Below are positions 6,422 through 13,010 of a stretch of DNA of 15,300 bases, one piece after another; the stretch's first letter is position 1, and the number at the start of each line of letters is the position of its first letter. Below the pieces are notes generated by a model. That model worked only from the letters and a program-made list of their open reading frames with translations, was not told where the DNA came from and did no database searches. The position numbers and the translations under genes are program-made. This DNA comes from Promethearchaeota archaeon (GTDB lineage: Archaea; Asgardarchaeota; Lokiarchaeia; Sigyniarchaeales; SOKP01): positions 1 to 15,300 of the forward strand of contig JAHLWE010000111.1 in NCBI GenBank assembly GCA_019058135.1, read 5' to 3'.

Positions 6422-7798
6422 TTAATTCTCCTCCTCACTCCAATTTCCTGGATTCATAATACCATTTGGATCTAACATCTGGCGAATATTAAAAAATAAT
6501 TTCTTATAATTGGGATCCATTTTTTTAAGAACGAGTTTTTGTGCTCCCAACTCTCCTTTCCAAGGAATTCCGCCAAGTTCTAATACTAAATGATTAGTTT
6601 CTTCAAGTGCATTTCTTGTATTCTGCATATCGTCTGGATCAGCTCTATTGAAAGAATAAGAAAAGAACATTACGATATTATGAGTCTGTCCAATAAGTCT
6701 AGAACCTAATGTAGGAGGTATCCCATATTTTCTTGAAATTTCAGCCCCTCTACGATATGCTTCAGGAATTTTTTCTAATGGCATGTTAGCACCAACATAT
6801 TCGAAGCCACCTCCTTTTCGAAAATCTGCAGGTCCTGATGCAAATATTGGCTTTTCTATATAAAGATCTATCATTTTTTGAGTTGCCTTCATATATCTCG
6901 CTCCATTTTTACGATATGTTTTTTTAAGTATCTTTAATTTAGCATCTATATCTTCTTGACTATCTCCCGTAATATAGACCATAAAAAAGATATATCCTTT
7001 CAGCCACTCGGGCTTGTCTTGTTTACCAAGGATTACATCTTCAATGAACTCCTTAGTTGTAATTTCCAGTAGAAGTTTTGGAATATTTTCTTCATCTTTC
7101 ATCAATCCAAAAACGATTTCCCTAAATTTTGGTTTTGGAAATATTTGGACAGAAAGTTTTGTTACGATTCCCATAGTTCCAAATGAACTTAGAAATAATC
7201 CTACTAAATCAGGGATGGGTCCTCTTGCAAACCAATAATCGGAAACTGCACAAGACCCAAGTCTAGCCACTTCACCACTTGCCAAAACAACTTCCAATCC
7301 ATTAACCATTGCACCGTGGTCTCCATATTTCTGTGATAAATAGCCTGACCCATGAATTAATACATTGCCAGCAATAGTTGCAGAAGGAGGGGCATCAGGG
7401 ATTGCAGGTTGCAGATCGGGATGATGCTCATTTAAATATGCAAGCAATTGTCCTGTAGAAACTCCAGGTTCAATGAGAGCATACCGGCTTAATTCATTTA
7501 TTTCAATTATTTGATTCATTCTCTTCATATCTAATACAATACCACCCCTTACCGGAATGATTAATCCACTAAGCGTCAATCCACCGCCCATGGGAACCAA
7601 AGGTATTTTTTCCTCGTTAGCTAATTTTACAATTTTTTGAACTTCCTCGATTGTTTTAGGCATTACAACAAAATCAACGGGGCGAGGTAAAGAAGCTCCA
7701 GGATCTTGGGAATAAATATAGAGATCTTCGGGGCTATTGGTTGCAAATTCTTTACCTACAATGTTTTGCAAATCTTTTAATATTTGATTGGTATTCAT
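6422..7798 (-). CDS. FAD-linked 2-hydroxyacid dehydrogenase (GlcD / D-lactate dehydrogenase-like)
   Basis: A 458-residue vanillyl-alcohol-oxidase-type flavoprotein. The FAD-binding domain covers about 40-222: VVMPKTIEEVQKIVKLA (45-61), PMGGGLTLSG (69-78), GNVLIHGSGYLSQKYGDHGAMVNGLEV (144-170) and LVGLFLSSFGTMGIVTK (198-214), matching the pyrophosphate-binding and isoalloxazine loops of FAD_binding_4. The rest is the FAD-oxidase C-terminal cap, ending in MLDPNGIMNPGNW, the family's usual finish. Members oxidise D-lactate, glycolate or related 2-hydroxyacids; which one cannot be read here. Its partner is the CCG iron-sulfur protein encoded one base downstream, so together they would form a flavin/Fe-S dehydrogenase without a cytochrome. 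Start is ATG with no clear Shine-Dalgarno. A lar operon about 4.4 kb away hints at lactate-type substrates, but this is only context. Confidence 0.9.
   Translation of the reverse strand: MNTNQILKDLQNIVGKEFATNSPEDLYIYSQDPGASLPRPVDFVVMPKTIEEVQKIVKLANEEKIPLVPMGGGLTLSGLIIPVRGGIVLDMKRMNQIIEINELSRYALIEPGVSTGQLLAYLNEHHPDLQPAIPDAPPSATIAGNVLIHGSGYLSQKYGDHGAMVNGLEVVLASGEVARLGSCAVSDYWFARGPIPDLVGLFLSSFGTMGIVTKLSVQIFPKPKFREIVFGLMKDEENIPKLLLEITTKEFIEDVILGKQDKPEWLKGYIFFMVYITGDSQEDIDAKLKILKKTYRKNGARYMKATQKMIDLYIEKPIFASGPADFRKGGGFEYVGANMPLEKIPEAYRRGAEISRKYGIPPTLGSRLIGQTHNIVMFFSYSFNRADPDDMQNTRNALEETNHLVLELGGIPWKGELGAQKLVLKKMDPNYKKLFFNIRQMLDPNGIMNPGNWSEEEN
6428..6434 (-). promoter_or_regulatory. Shine-Dalgarno GGAGGAG that fixes the Fe-S subunit start
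   Basis: On the minus strand GGAGGAG is followed by AATTAAA and then ATG at 6420. It lies within the final codons of the FAD gene, whose TAA ends one base before the ATG. This is the strongest ribosome-binding site in the window and argues against the in-frame GTG at 6438. Confidence 0.7.
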
Positions 7799-7946
7799 TT
7801 ATATCAACTCTATTATTAATAGAAGATTCTCTGTTTTAACTTAAATAAATATATTTTTTTAGATTTGACAAATAGTTTAAAATTGAGAAAATAAAAATAA
7901 ATATAAAACCAATAAAAAATAGGCATCATAAGAGTTGGTGAAGAAT
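7799..7946. promoter_or_regulatory. Divergent promoters of the dehydrogenase pair and the methyltransferase, with a small palindrome
   Basis: Minus strand: ATATATTTATTTAA (7841-7854) is a TATA-like element giving a predicted start near 7821 and a leader of about 22 nt for the FAD gene. A perfect palindrome CTATTA-T-TAATAG at 7810-7822 covers that predicted start and could be an operator. Plus strand: AAATATAAAA (7899-7908) would start the methyltransferase transcript near 7930. GGTGA (7937-7941) lies 5 nt before ATG 7947. Boxes are assigned by position and composition only. Confidence 0.4.
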
Positions 7947-8606
7947 ATGATGATTGATTTATGGCTTTTATTTAAATGGGTTTTCTTGATTATTATGATT
8001 ATTTTTTTAATATTTTTCGTATTTGTGATGATAATTTTAAGAATTATTCGTAGATATCATAAATTTCCAATTCCAGCTTTTGCGACCCGTTTAATTGATA
8101 ATCCTTGGCGGAGATTCATACAAAAACCTAAAATTATTGCTGAGCGAATGCATCTTGAGCCTGGAATGATAGTCGTTGAGATTGGCCCGGGTAAGGGATC
8201 TTACACCAAAGCAGTAGCGGAAAAAGTTATGCCCAATGGAAAAGTATATGCCCTTGATATCCAAGAATCCGTAATAGAATCTTTAAAGAAGCGAATTGAA
8301 AAGGAATATATCTCCAACATTATCCCAATGATTGGAGATGCCTATAATTTCCCCTTTGATGATGAAAGCGTTGATAGGATTTTTGCTAATACATGTCTAC
8401 CTGAGATTCCGGATCCCGTTAGAGTTTTACATGATTGCAAGCGAATTTTAAAAAATGATGGATTAATATCTCTCTGTGAACTACTTCCAGATCCCGATTA
8501 TCCTCGAAGAAAAACGGAAATACGCTGGGCTAAAGAAACAGGATTAGAGTTAAAAGAAAAATTTGGCAATTTTTTTTCATACCAACTCAATTTTGGAAAG
8601 GAATAA
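7947..8606 (+). CDS. Membrane-anchored class I SAM-dependent methyltransferase
   Basis: About 219 residues. A long N-terminal hydrophobic helix (about 5-34) is followed by a basic turn (RIIRRYHK). The linker DNPWRRFIQKPKIIAERMHLEPG leads into a Rossmann-type methyltransferase: motif I VVEIGPGKGSYT (76-87), acidic residue after strand 2 in ALDIQ (Asp104), GDAYNFPF (130-137), then DRIFANTCLPEIPDPVRVLHDCKRILKNDG (motifs IV-VI, methyltransferase_11 type). The catalytic domain should sit on the cytoplasmic membrane face, so a lipid, isoprenoid or membrane-protein substrate is plausible but unproven. The frame extends to a TTG at 7935, but GGTGA at 7937-7941 is well spaced for ATG 7947 (or ATG 7950), so I chose ATG. 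The protein ends soon after motif VI, rather short. A decayed copy of its last ~15 codons lies at 10181-10224, beyond the next gene. Confidence 0.85.
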   Translation: MMIDLWLLFKWVFLIIMIIFLIFFVFVMIILRIIRRYHKFPIPAFATRLIDNPWRRFIQKPKIIAERMHLEPGMIVVEIGPGKGSYTKAVAEKVMPNGKVYALDIQESVIESLKKRIEKEYISNIIPMIGDAYNFPFDDESVDRIFANTCLPEIPDPVRVLHDCKRILKNDGLISLCELLPDPDYPRRKTEIRWAKETGLELKEKFGNFFSYQLNFGKE

Positions 8607-8680
8607 ATAATAAATACTCTAATTTAATATTTGATTATTCAGCTTTGTTTTCTATGGATTCACAAATTTTTATGAAACGT

Positions 8681-8690
8681 TTATAAATAT
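8681..8690 (+). promoter_or_regulatory. TATA box of the C45 hydrolase gene
   Basis: TTATAAATAT ends 42 nt before the start codon. Transcription about 25 nt downstream gives a leader of about 20 nt containing AGGTAGGT (8720-8727), a plausible weak ribosome-binding site 5 nt before ATG 8733. It suggests the gene is transcribed separately from the methyltransferase 126 bp upstream. Confidence 0.45.
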
Positions 8691-8732
8691 AAATTGAATT
8701 ATCATGGAAAAAATTGCGTAGGTAGGTAAATT

Positions 8733-10022
8733 ATGTTATGGTTAAGTATATTATTGACAATTCTTATTATCTTCACCATTGTTTTTTTGATTTTCTTATA
8801 TCGGAAAAAGAAATGTGCTGAAAGCGAAATAGGAATTTGCACTAAACTAAAATTTAAAGGAAAACATATTAGGCTAAAAAGATTTTTTGCTATTTTATTA
8901 ATTATTCTTATTGGAGCCTGGATTTTTCTGGGATCGGGTTATATTGCTAACCATATTGCTTATATAAGGCCTGTTTCAGGCTATTGGGAATGGCAGGAGT
9001 CAAACGGTCAGAAGTATTTATATGTTGAAGCCGATAACTCTTATGATCTCGGATATCATACGGGAGTGGCAATGGCTTCAGATATTGTGAAAATGAAACT
9101 TGTATTAAACGGATTCGCACTTTTTATGGGTTCTAACATTTGGGAAATAGAACAAGTTAGTAGTCAATATATCAAATATATACCTGAATGTTATATACAA
9201 GAATTGCAGGGCATGGCAGATGGTGCCAGTTTTTCTTCAAGAACATGGATATCATTTACAGATACATTAGTTCAAGCAGTTTTTATTGAAGCGATGTATG
9301 GAGTAATTCTCCCCAGACAAGAATATTTGTCAAGACTTCATGAACTTGGTTGCACGGATTTTGGGGCTGTGAATAACAATGGTTCGATAACAATTGGTCA
9401 AACATGGGATTTTTCGATATTATTCTCATGGACTCATCAATTTGTATTACATAAACTTCCGGGTAAGCCATTAGTATTTACTTATCGAATGGGTGCGTGT
9501 CCAGCATTACCTCTTGGAAAAAATGAATATGGACTTACATTGGTTATGAATTTGGTAATGACTAATGCAATTGCCCCAATCATGACACCTACCTTTGTGC
9601 ATATTAGAGAGGGATTGGAAAATAATGTAACAGCCGAGGATCTATGTAAAACGCTTTTACCCGATAATAAAAGCTCCTATAGCCACAACTTTTTAATGGC
9701 AGATAACGATACATTAATTGCAGTTCAATGCTTACCCGAAAATGCGACAAAAAAAGTTAATCCACCTATAATTGTTCAAAGCAATACTTATTCAGATTTG
9801 TATTGGCAACAATATCTTGTGCATCCAGAATATTCAAAACAACGCCAGCAATATGCAGAAATACAAATATCTTCCAATTATACAGATGGAGATTTAACAG
9901 AACAAGAATTACTTACGATAATGGGTGATAGTCCAATTATTTGCCGACCATATCAAGGCCTTACAGAAAGCTTTACAATTGCATTTATGACTAAAACGCA
10001 TTTTGGTATTAACGGTAAATGA
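8733..10022 (+). CDS. Membrane-anchored C45-family Ntn hydrolase (penicillin acyltransferase-like)
   Basis: A 429-residue protein with two N-terminal hydrophobic helices (about 3-23 and 50-72) separated by a Lys-rich loop, then a C45 (acyl-CoA:6-aminopenicillanate acyltransferase-like) domain, about 85-429. The key signature is LGCTDFGAVNNNGSITIGQTWDF: in this family the Cys of G-C-T (here C207) becomes the N-terminal nucleophile after self-cleavage, and D-G-x-x-x-G-x-T/N-x-D-F/W follows. Later landmarks also fit: GACPALPLGKNEYGLTL, SYSHNFLMAD, VQSNTY and HPEYSKQRQQ. Family members cleave or transfer acyl groups on amides; conjugated bile-salt hydrolases are related. The hairpin anchor would place the catalytic domain either outside or at the cytoplasmic face. 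The sequence does not settle which. Own TATA box upstream. Followed by a relic of the methyltransferase 3' end. Confidence 0.85.
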   Translation: MLWLSILLTILIIFTIVFLIFLYRKKKCAESEIGICTKLKFKGKHIRLKRFFAILLIILIGAWIFLGSGYIANHIAYIRPVSGYWEWQESNGQKYLYVEADNSYDLGYHTGVAMASDIVKMKLVLNGFALFMGSNIWEIEQVSSQYIKYIPECYIQELQGMADGASFSSRTWISFTDTLVQAVFIEAMYGVILPRQEYLSRLHELGCTDFGAVNNNGSITIGQTWDFSILFSWTHQFVLHKLPGKPLVFTYRMGACPALPLGKNEYGLTLVMNLVMTNAIAPIMTPTFVHIREGLENNVTAEDLCKTLLPDNKSSYSHNFLMADNDTLIAVQCLPENATKKVNPPIIVQSNTYSDLYWQQYLVHPEYSKQRQQYAEIQISSNYTDGDLTEQELLTIMGDSPIICRPYQGLTESFTIAFMTKTHFGINGK

Positions 10023-10082
10023 TCCAATTGGTGTTATCCCAATATAATTAGATCAATATAACTCAAAGATATGGTTGAAAAA

Positions 10083-10115
10083 TTTATATAAAAAAGAGAT
10101 AATAGTCATCTCTTT
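10083..10115 (+). promoter_or_regulatory. Orphan TATA box followed by a perfect inverted repeat
   Basis: TTTATATAAA (10083-10092) is among the best TATA-like boxes in the window, yet no gene follows on the plus strand. Directly after it, AAAGAGAT (10093-10100) and ATCTCTTT (10108-10115) form a perfect 8-bp inverted repeat around AATAGTC. It lies where a repressor would block initiation, or would form a short hairpin in RNA. A related GAGAT...ATCTC repeat occurs at 15165-15179. The promoter may be left over from the gene whose relic follows. Confidence 0.35.
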
Positions 10116-10180
10116 ATGTAAGGTTTCTCACTTTAAGGAATATCGATAATTTTTAGAAAATCAAAAATGTATTTAGTCAG

Positions 10181-10224
10181 AAATTTGGCAATTTCGTTTC
10201 CATACCAACTAAATTTTAGGAAAA
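10181..10224 (+). pseudogene. Relic of the methyltransferase 3' end
   Basis: Bases from 10181 match the end of the methyltransferase gene from 8559. About 33 of 36 aligned positions (8559-8594) are identical, with a single inserted base, including the exact runs AAATTTGGCAATTT and CATACCAACT. The match fades into A-rich sequence at the end of the coding region. The inserted base shifts frame: upstream of it the copy reads KFGNF, downstream PYQLNF (original: KFGNFFSYQLNF). No clear match continues upstream of 10175, so only the last ~15 codons survive. It therefore looks like a decayed duplicate, not a gene. A 30-residue frame (ATG 10167 to TAA 10259) crosses it but overlaps the convergent DUF202 gene and is not called. 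Confidence 0.65.
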
Positions 10225-10247
10225 AAGCAGAGATACTCCTCTTTTTG

Positions 10248-10652
10248 TTAGTCATCTAAAAACATACAATTGCTTAAAAGATCCCTAGCTAATTTAGAAG
10301 ATTTTATGATCTTTTTTTCACTCTCTTTTACTCTTTGTTTCTTTTTCTTTATTTTTTTTAATTTTATTCGCGATTTAATGATCATCCATAATCCAAAAAT
10401 AGAAATGCTAAAAATAAAGGTATTGAATAATAAAGCCAAATAAAATTGAATTTCAATGTTAAGAGAGAATATAAAAATAACTATAGGGGGGGCTACTAAC
10501 GCAAGAGCTATCCCTGTTCGAGATTCAGCAAGATAAGTTCTTTCTTCTGCTAAATAATTTCTTTCCAATGCTAATAAAGTGCGCATTCTTGCCAAAAAAT
10601 CTTTTTCTTTACTTTTTTCATTAATTTTATCTTTTTCTGTAATTTCAGTCAT
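10248..10652 (-). CDS. DUF202 (YidH-type) membrane protein with four tandem LAxxR heptads
   Basis: About 134 residues. A charged N-terminus leads into four contiguous seven-residue repeats (about 20-47): LARMRTL, LALERNY, LAEERTY, LAESRTG, each with L-A-x-x-R. They are followed by two hydrophobic helices (about 48-67 and 71-94) and a very basic Lys-rich tail. The L-A-x-x-R-T element running into TM1 is the hallmark of DUF202/YidH proteins, a domain also found fused to polyphosphate polymerase (VTC) subunits; its function is unknown. Typical members show about two such units, so four is unusual. The frame can begin at GTG 10661, but ATG 10652 has GTGA 5 nt upstream and is preferred. It follows the sulfatase gene by 30 bp on the same strand, so the two are probably co-transcribed. 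Confidence 0.8.
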   Translation of the reverse strand: MTEITEKDKINEKSKEKDFLARMRTLLALERNYLAEERTYLAESRTGIALALVAPPIVIFIFSLNIEIQFYLALLFNTFIFSISIFGLWMIIKSRIKLKKIKKKKQRVKESEKKIIKSSKLARDLLSNCMFLDD

Positions 10653-10682
10653 AATATTCACTTTTAAAATTAATTAAAATAA

Positions 10683-12125
10683 TTATAAGGCACGCTCCTT
10701 TTTCGTGGATGAATTATCGCTTGTACTAATGTACCATCTTAATAATCTATCCCTCAAGTTTTCTTTAATTTCTCTTAAATTTGGCTTGTCTATGAGATTA
10801 ATTAATTCTTGTGGGTCTAATTTCAAATCATATAATTCTTCTTTTCCTTCAATTCTTGCTATATATTTCCATTCTTTAGTTCTAATCATTGCAGATCTAC
10901 TCACTGTGTTTGGGTCATCATAGGAGATCCTAATTTTATCGTAATAGATACCAAGAAGTGGTAAATCTGGTGATTTAATTTTCACTTCAAAACATTGGGG
11001 TTCTCTAGGTAAATAACCCCCTTCGGCAAACACTGAATCACGATGTTCATTAGTTTTACCCTTAATTAGAGGGATTAAAGACTTTCCAAAATGGGTGTAT
11101 TCCGGCTTTAAATTTGCAATTTCTAACATAGTTGGAAATAAATCTATTGTTTCTACTAGGTTGCTAATTGAATTTTTATGAGATTTTATTCCAGGAATTT
11201 TTATAATTAAAGGAACTTTTATCAGGCAATCTTGGAAACCCGTGGGCCATTTTTCTGTTAAACCATAGTCAGCTGTATAGTCGCCATGATCTCCAAAGAA
11301 AAAAACTGCTGTGTGATTGTAATAATTTTTTTCCTTGAATTTCTCAATAATTGTCCCAAATTGGTCGTCCACCCTCGAAACCATCCCATAATAAGTGGCA
11401 ATTATTTCTTTTTTATCTTCTTCTGATAAAAGGTTTAAGTTATAAGATTCATACATTTCTTTCATAAAATGTGGTTTATCATCCAACTTGGGTGGAATTG
11501 GGGCAGGAATTTTCTGTCTATCATACATTGAAAAATAAGGTTCCTCAACAGAATAGGGTGGATGTGGATAAGACAAAGCAAGGAATAAACAAAAAGGTTC
11601 CGGCGGATTAGAATCTAAAAACTCTGGCGCTTCTTGAATTATACTGTAATCTAAATCTTTAACAGGTTTTTCTCCTCTTTTTCCTGAATAAAATGATTTT
11701 TTAAATCGCTCTTCAACAGGAGGTGAATCTAAAAAAGCTTTTAGGTCAACTTTCGAAAAACCTCCAGTTCTTTTAGATATACTTGTTTTAAAAGCCTTTT
11801 TAGAAAACAAATCATTCCTTCCAATCATTCGAACATAATATCCAGAGTTTTTTAGGAATTTCAATAAATCTTCTTCCTGAGGTTGTAAAAGATAATATAG
11901 AGAACGATGTCCTGAACAATGGGGATAAAGTCCAGTAAAAGTAGAACATCTTGAGGGGGCGCAGACTGGATTTACAGCAAAACAGTTTGTAAATACTACG
12001 CTTTCTTTACCAATATTATCGAGATTTGGAGTTTTAATTATTGGATTTCCCATACATGAAAGTGAGTCTGCACGCATCTCATCTGGCATAAAAATTAAAA
12101 TATTAGATTTTTTTTCAGATGACAT
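10683..12125 (-). CDS. Type I sulfatase (formylglycine-dependent, alkaline-phosphatase superfamily)
   Basis: A 480-residue sulfatase that would hydrolyse sulfate esters. It starts like the family with NILIFMPDEMRAD (metal ligands Asp15 and probably Glu16). It contains the FGly signature C55-A-P-S-R59 followed by CSTFTGLYPH, where Cys must be oxidised to formylglycine for activity. Other active-site elements are YPHPPY (His188), FFFGDHGDY (Asp279-His280) and TEKWPTGFQDCLIKVPLII (Lys292). The end, ELYDLKLDPQELINLID, is typical of the family. No signal peptide is present, so it is probably cytoplasmic. The Cys-type site needs a maturation enzyme (FGE or a radical-SAM maturase), and none is encoded here. 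The related phosphonate monoester hydrolases share the same motif, so the leaving group is not certain. Start ATG; leads an operon with the DUF202 gene; divergent from larE across 75 bp. Confidence 0.92.
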   Translation of the reverse strand: MSSEKKSNILIFMPDEMRADSLSCMGNPIIKTPNLDNIGKESVVFTNCFAVNPVCAPSRCSTFTGLYPHCSGHRSLYYLLQPQEEDLLKFLKNSGYYVRMIGRNDLFSKKAFKTSISKRTGGFSKVDLKAFLDSPPVEERFKKSFYSGKRGEKPVKDLDYSIIQEAPEFLDSNPPEPFCLFLALSYPHPPYSVEEPYFSMYDRQKIPAPIPPKLDDKPHFMKEMYESYNLNLLSEEDKKEIIATYYGMVSRVDDQFGTIIEKFKEKNYYNHTAVFFFGDHGDYTADYGLTEKWPTGFQDCLIKVPLIIKIPGIKSHKNSISNLVETIDLFPTMLEIANLKPEYTHFGKSLIPLIKGKTNEHRDSVFAEGGYLPREPQCFEVKIKSPDLPLLGIYYDKIRISYDDPNTVSRSAMIRTKEWKYIARIEGKEELYDLKLDPQELINLIDKPNLREIKENLRDRLLRWYISTSDNSSTKKERAL

Positions 12126-12200
12126 TATTATCTCAAATATTTATAGATGCTAAGGCATTTATTTGTTATAGATGTATATAATATTTAAAATAATATAAGG
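12126..12200. promoter_or_regulatory. Shared divergent promoter of the sulfatase and lar operons
   Basis: Plus strand: TATATAATATTT (12175-12186) is centred about 23 nt before the larE ATG, so the lar mRNA is probably leaderless or nearly so; AAGG directly touching the ATG is too close to act as a Shine-Dalgarno. Minus strand: TATAAATA (12138-12145, reverse strand) lies too near the sulfatase ATG for a normal leader, so the box further out (near 12164-12172) may be used instead. The two operons share this 75-bp control region. Confidence 0.45.
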
Positions 12201-13010
12201 ATGCAACAACTAATCTTGGAAAAACTGGAAGATTTAAAACAAATTTTAAAAAAGATGGAAAACGTAGCAATAGCCTTTTCAGGAGGGGTTGATAGTACTT
12301 TTCTTGTTAAAGTAGCGAAGGAAGTTTTAAGAGATAAGGTTTTAGCAATAACAGCAACCTCATCAATCCACCCAGAGTTTGAAAAAAAAGATGCAAAAAT
12401 ATTTGCTGAACAAAATAATATTAGACACATTTTTTTAAAATCTGAAGAATTAAAAAATGAGAATTTTAGGGCAAATCCTCCAAATAGGTGTTATCTTTGT
12501 AAAAAAGAATTATTCTCTGCAATTAAAAATATTACCAATAAAGAGAATATTAAATATATATTAGACGCAACAAATTCTGATGATTTGAGCGAGTATAGGC
12601 CCGGTATTAAAGCTTTAGAAGAACTTGGGATAATAAGTCCTTTAAAAGATGTAAAATTAACGAAAGAAGAGATAAGAGCGTTATCAAAAGAAATGAATTT
12701 AAAATCGTGGAATAAACCAGCATTCGCTTGTTTAGTATCAAGGATTCCGTATGGTATTGAAATAACTGAAAAAAGATTAAAAATGATCGAAAGGGCTGAA
12801 GAATATATAATGAATTTAGGTATCAGCCAAATTCGTGTAAGATATCACGATAACATTGCGAGAATTGAAATAAATAAAAATGATATTCCATTATTGTTAA
12901 AACATTCAGATGAAATAAATGCCAAACTAAAAAAATTAGGATTCACTTATATAACACTAGATTTAGAGGGATATAGAACAGGGAGCTTAAATGAGGTTTT
13001 AGATATTTGA
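12201..13010 (+). CDS. larE: LarE, ATP-dependent sacrificial sulfur transferase (nickel-pincer cofactor synthesis)
   Basis: A 269-residue PP-loop ATP pyrophosphatase. LarE adenylates the carboxylates of pyridinium-3,5-biscarboxylate mononucleotide and replaces them with thiocarboxylate sulfur. The ATP-binding SGGVDST is at 27-33. NRCYLCKKEL (95-104), LDATNSDDLSEYRPG and FACLVSRIPYGIEIT (175-189) are all typical of LarE. C177 in this last motif corresponds by position to the Lactobacillus plantarum Cys176, which gives up its sulfur and becomes dehydroalanine. No Cys follows C177, so the three-Cys Fe-S arrangement reported for some LarE proteins is absent and the sacrificial type is likely. It opens a tight operon: its stop overlaps the larB start by 4 bp. 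The ATG is placed for a leaderless transcript. Confidence 0.93.
   Translation: MQQLILEKLEDLKQILKKMENVAIAFSGGVDSTFLVKVAKEVLRDKVLAITATSSIHPEFEKKDAKIFAEQNNIRHIFLKSEELKNENFRANPPNRCYLCKKELFSAIKNITNKENIKYILDATNSDDLSEYRPGIKALEELGIISPLKDVKLTKEEIRALSKEMNLKSWNKPAFACLVSRIPYGIEITEKRLKMIERAEEYIMNLGISQIRVRYHDNIARIEINKNDIPLLLKHSDEINAKLKKLGFTYITLDLEGYRTGSLNEVLDI

Noticed and set aside
6421..6438. Upstream GTG start adding six residues to the Fe-S subunit.
   Set aside because: The GGAGGAG ribosome-binding site lies between this GTG and the ATG at 6420, so the ATG is the better start.
7935..7946. TTG start four codons upstream for the methyltransferase.
   Set aside because: The GGTGA ribosome-binding site overlaps this TTG and is correctly spaced for ATG 7947 instead.
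8704..8721. Five-codon upstream frame (ATG to TAG) just before the C45 gene.
   Set aside because: Too short to judge; it lies around the predicted transcription start, so it may not be fully transcribed.
10167..10259. A 30-codon plus-strand frame downstream of the orphan TATA box.
   Set aside because: It runs over the frameshifted methyltransferase relic and into the convergent DUF202 gene, lacks a ribosome-binding site and looks like chance.
12185..12430. Minus-strand open frame overlapping the larE start.
   Set aside because: It covers the lar promoter and PP-loop region of larE; its Ser/Phe-rich sequence is the complement of Lys/Glu-rich coding DNA.
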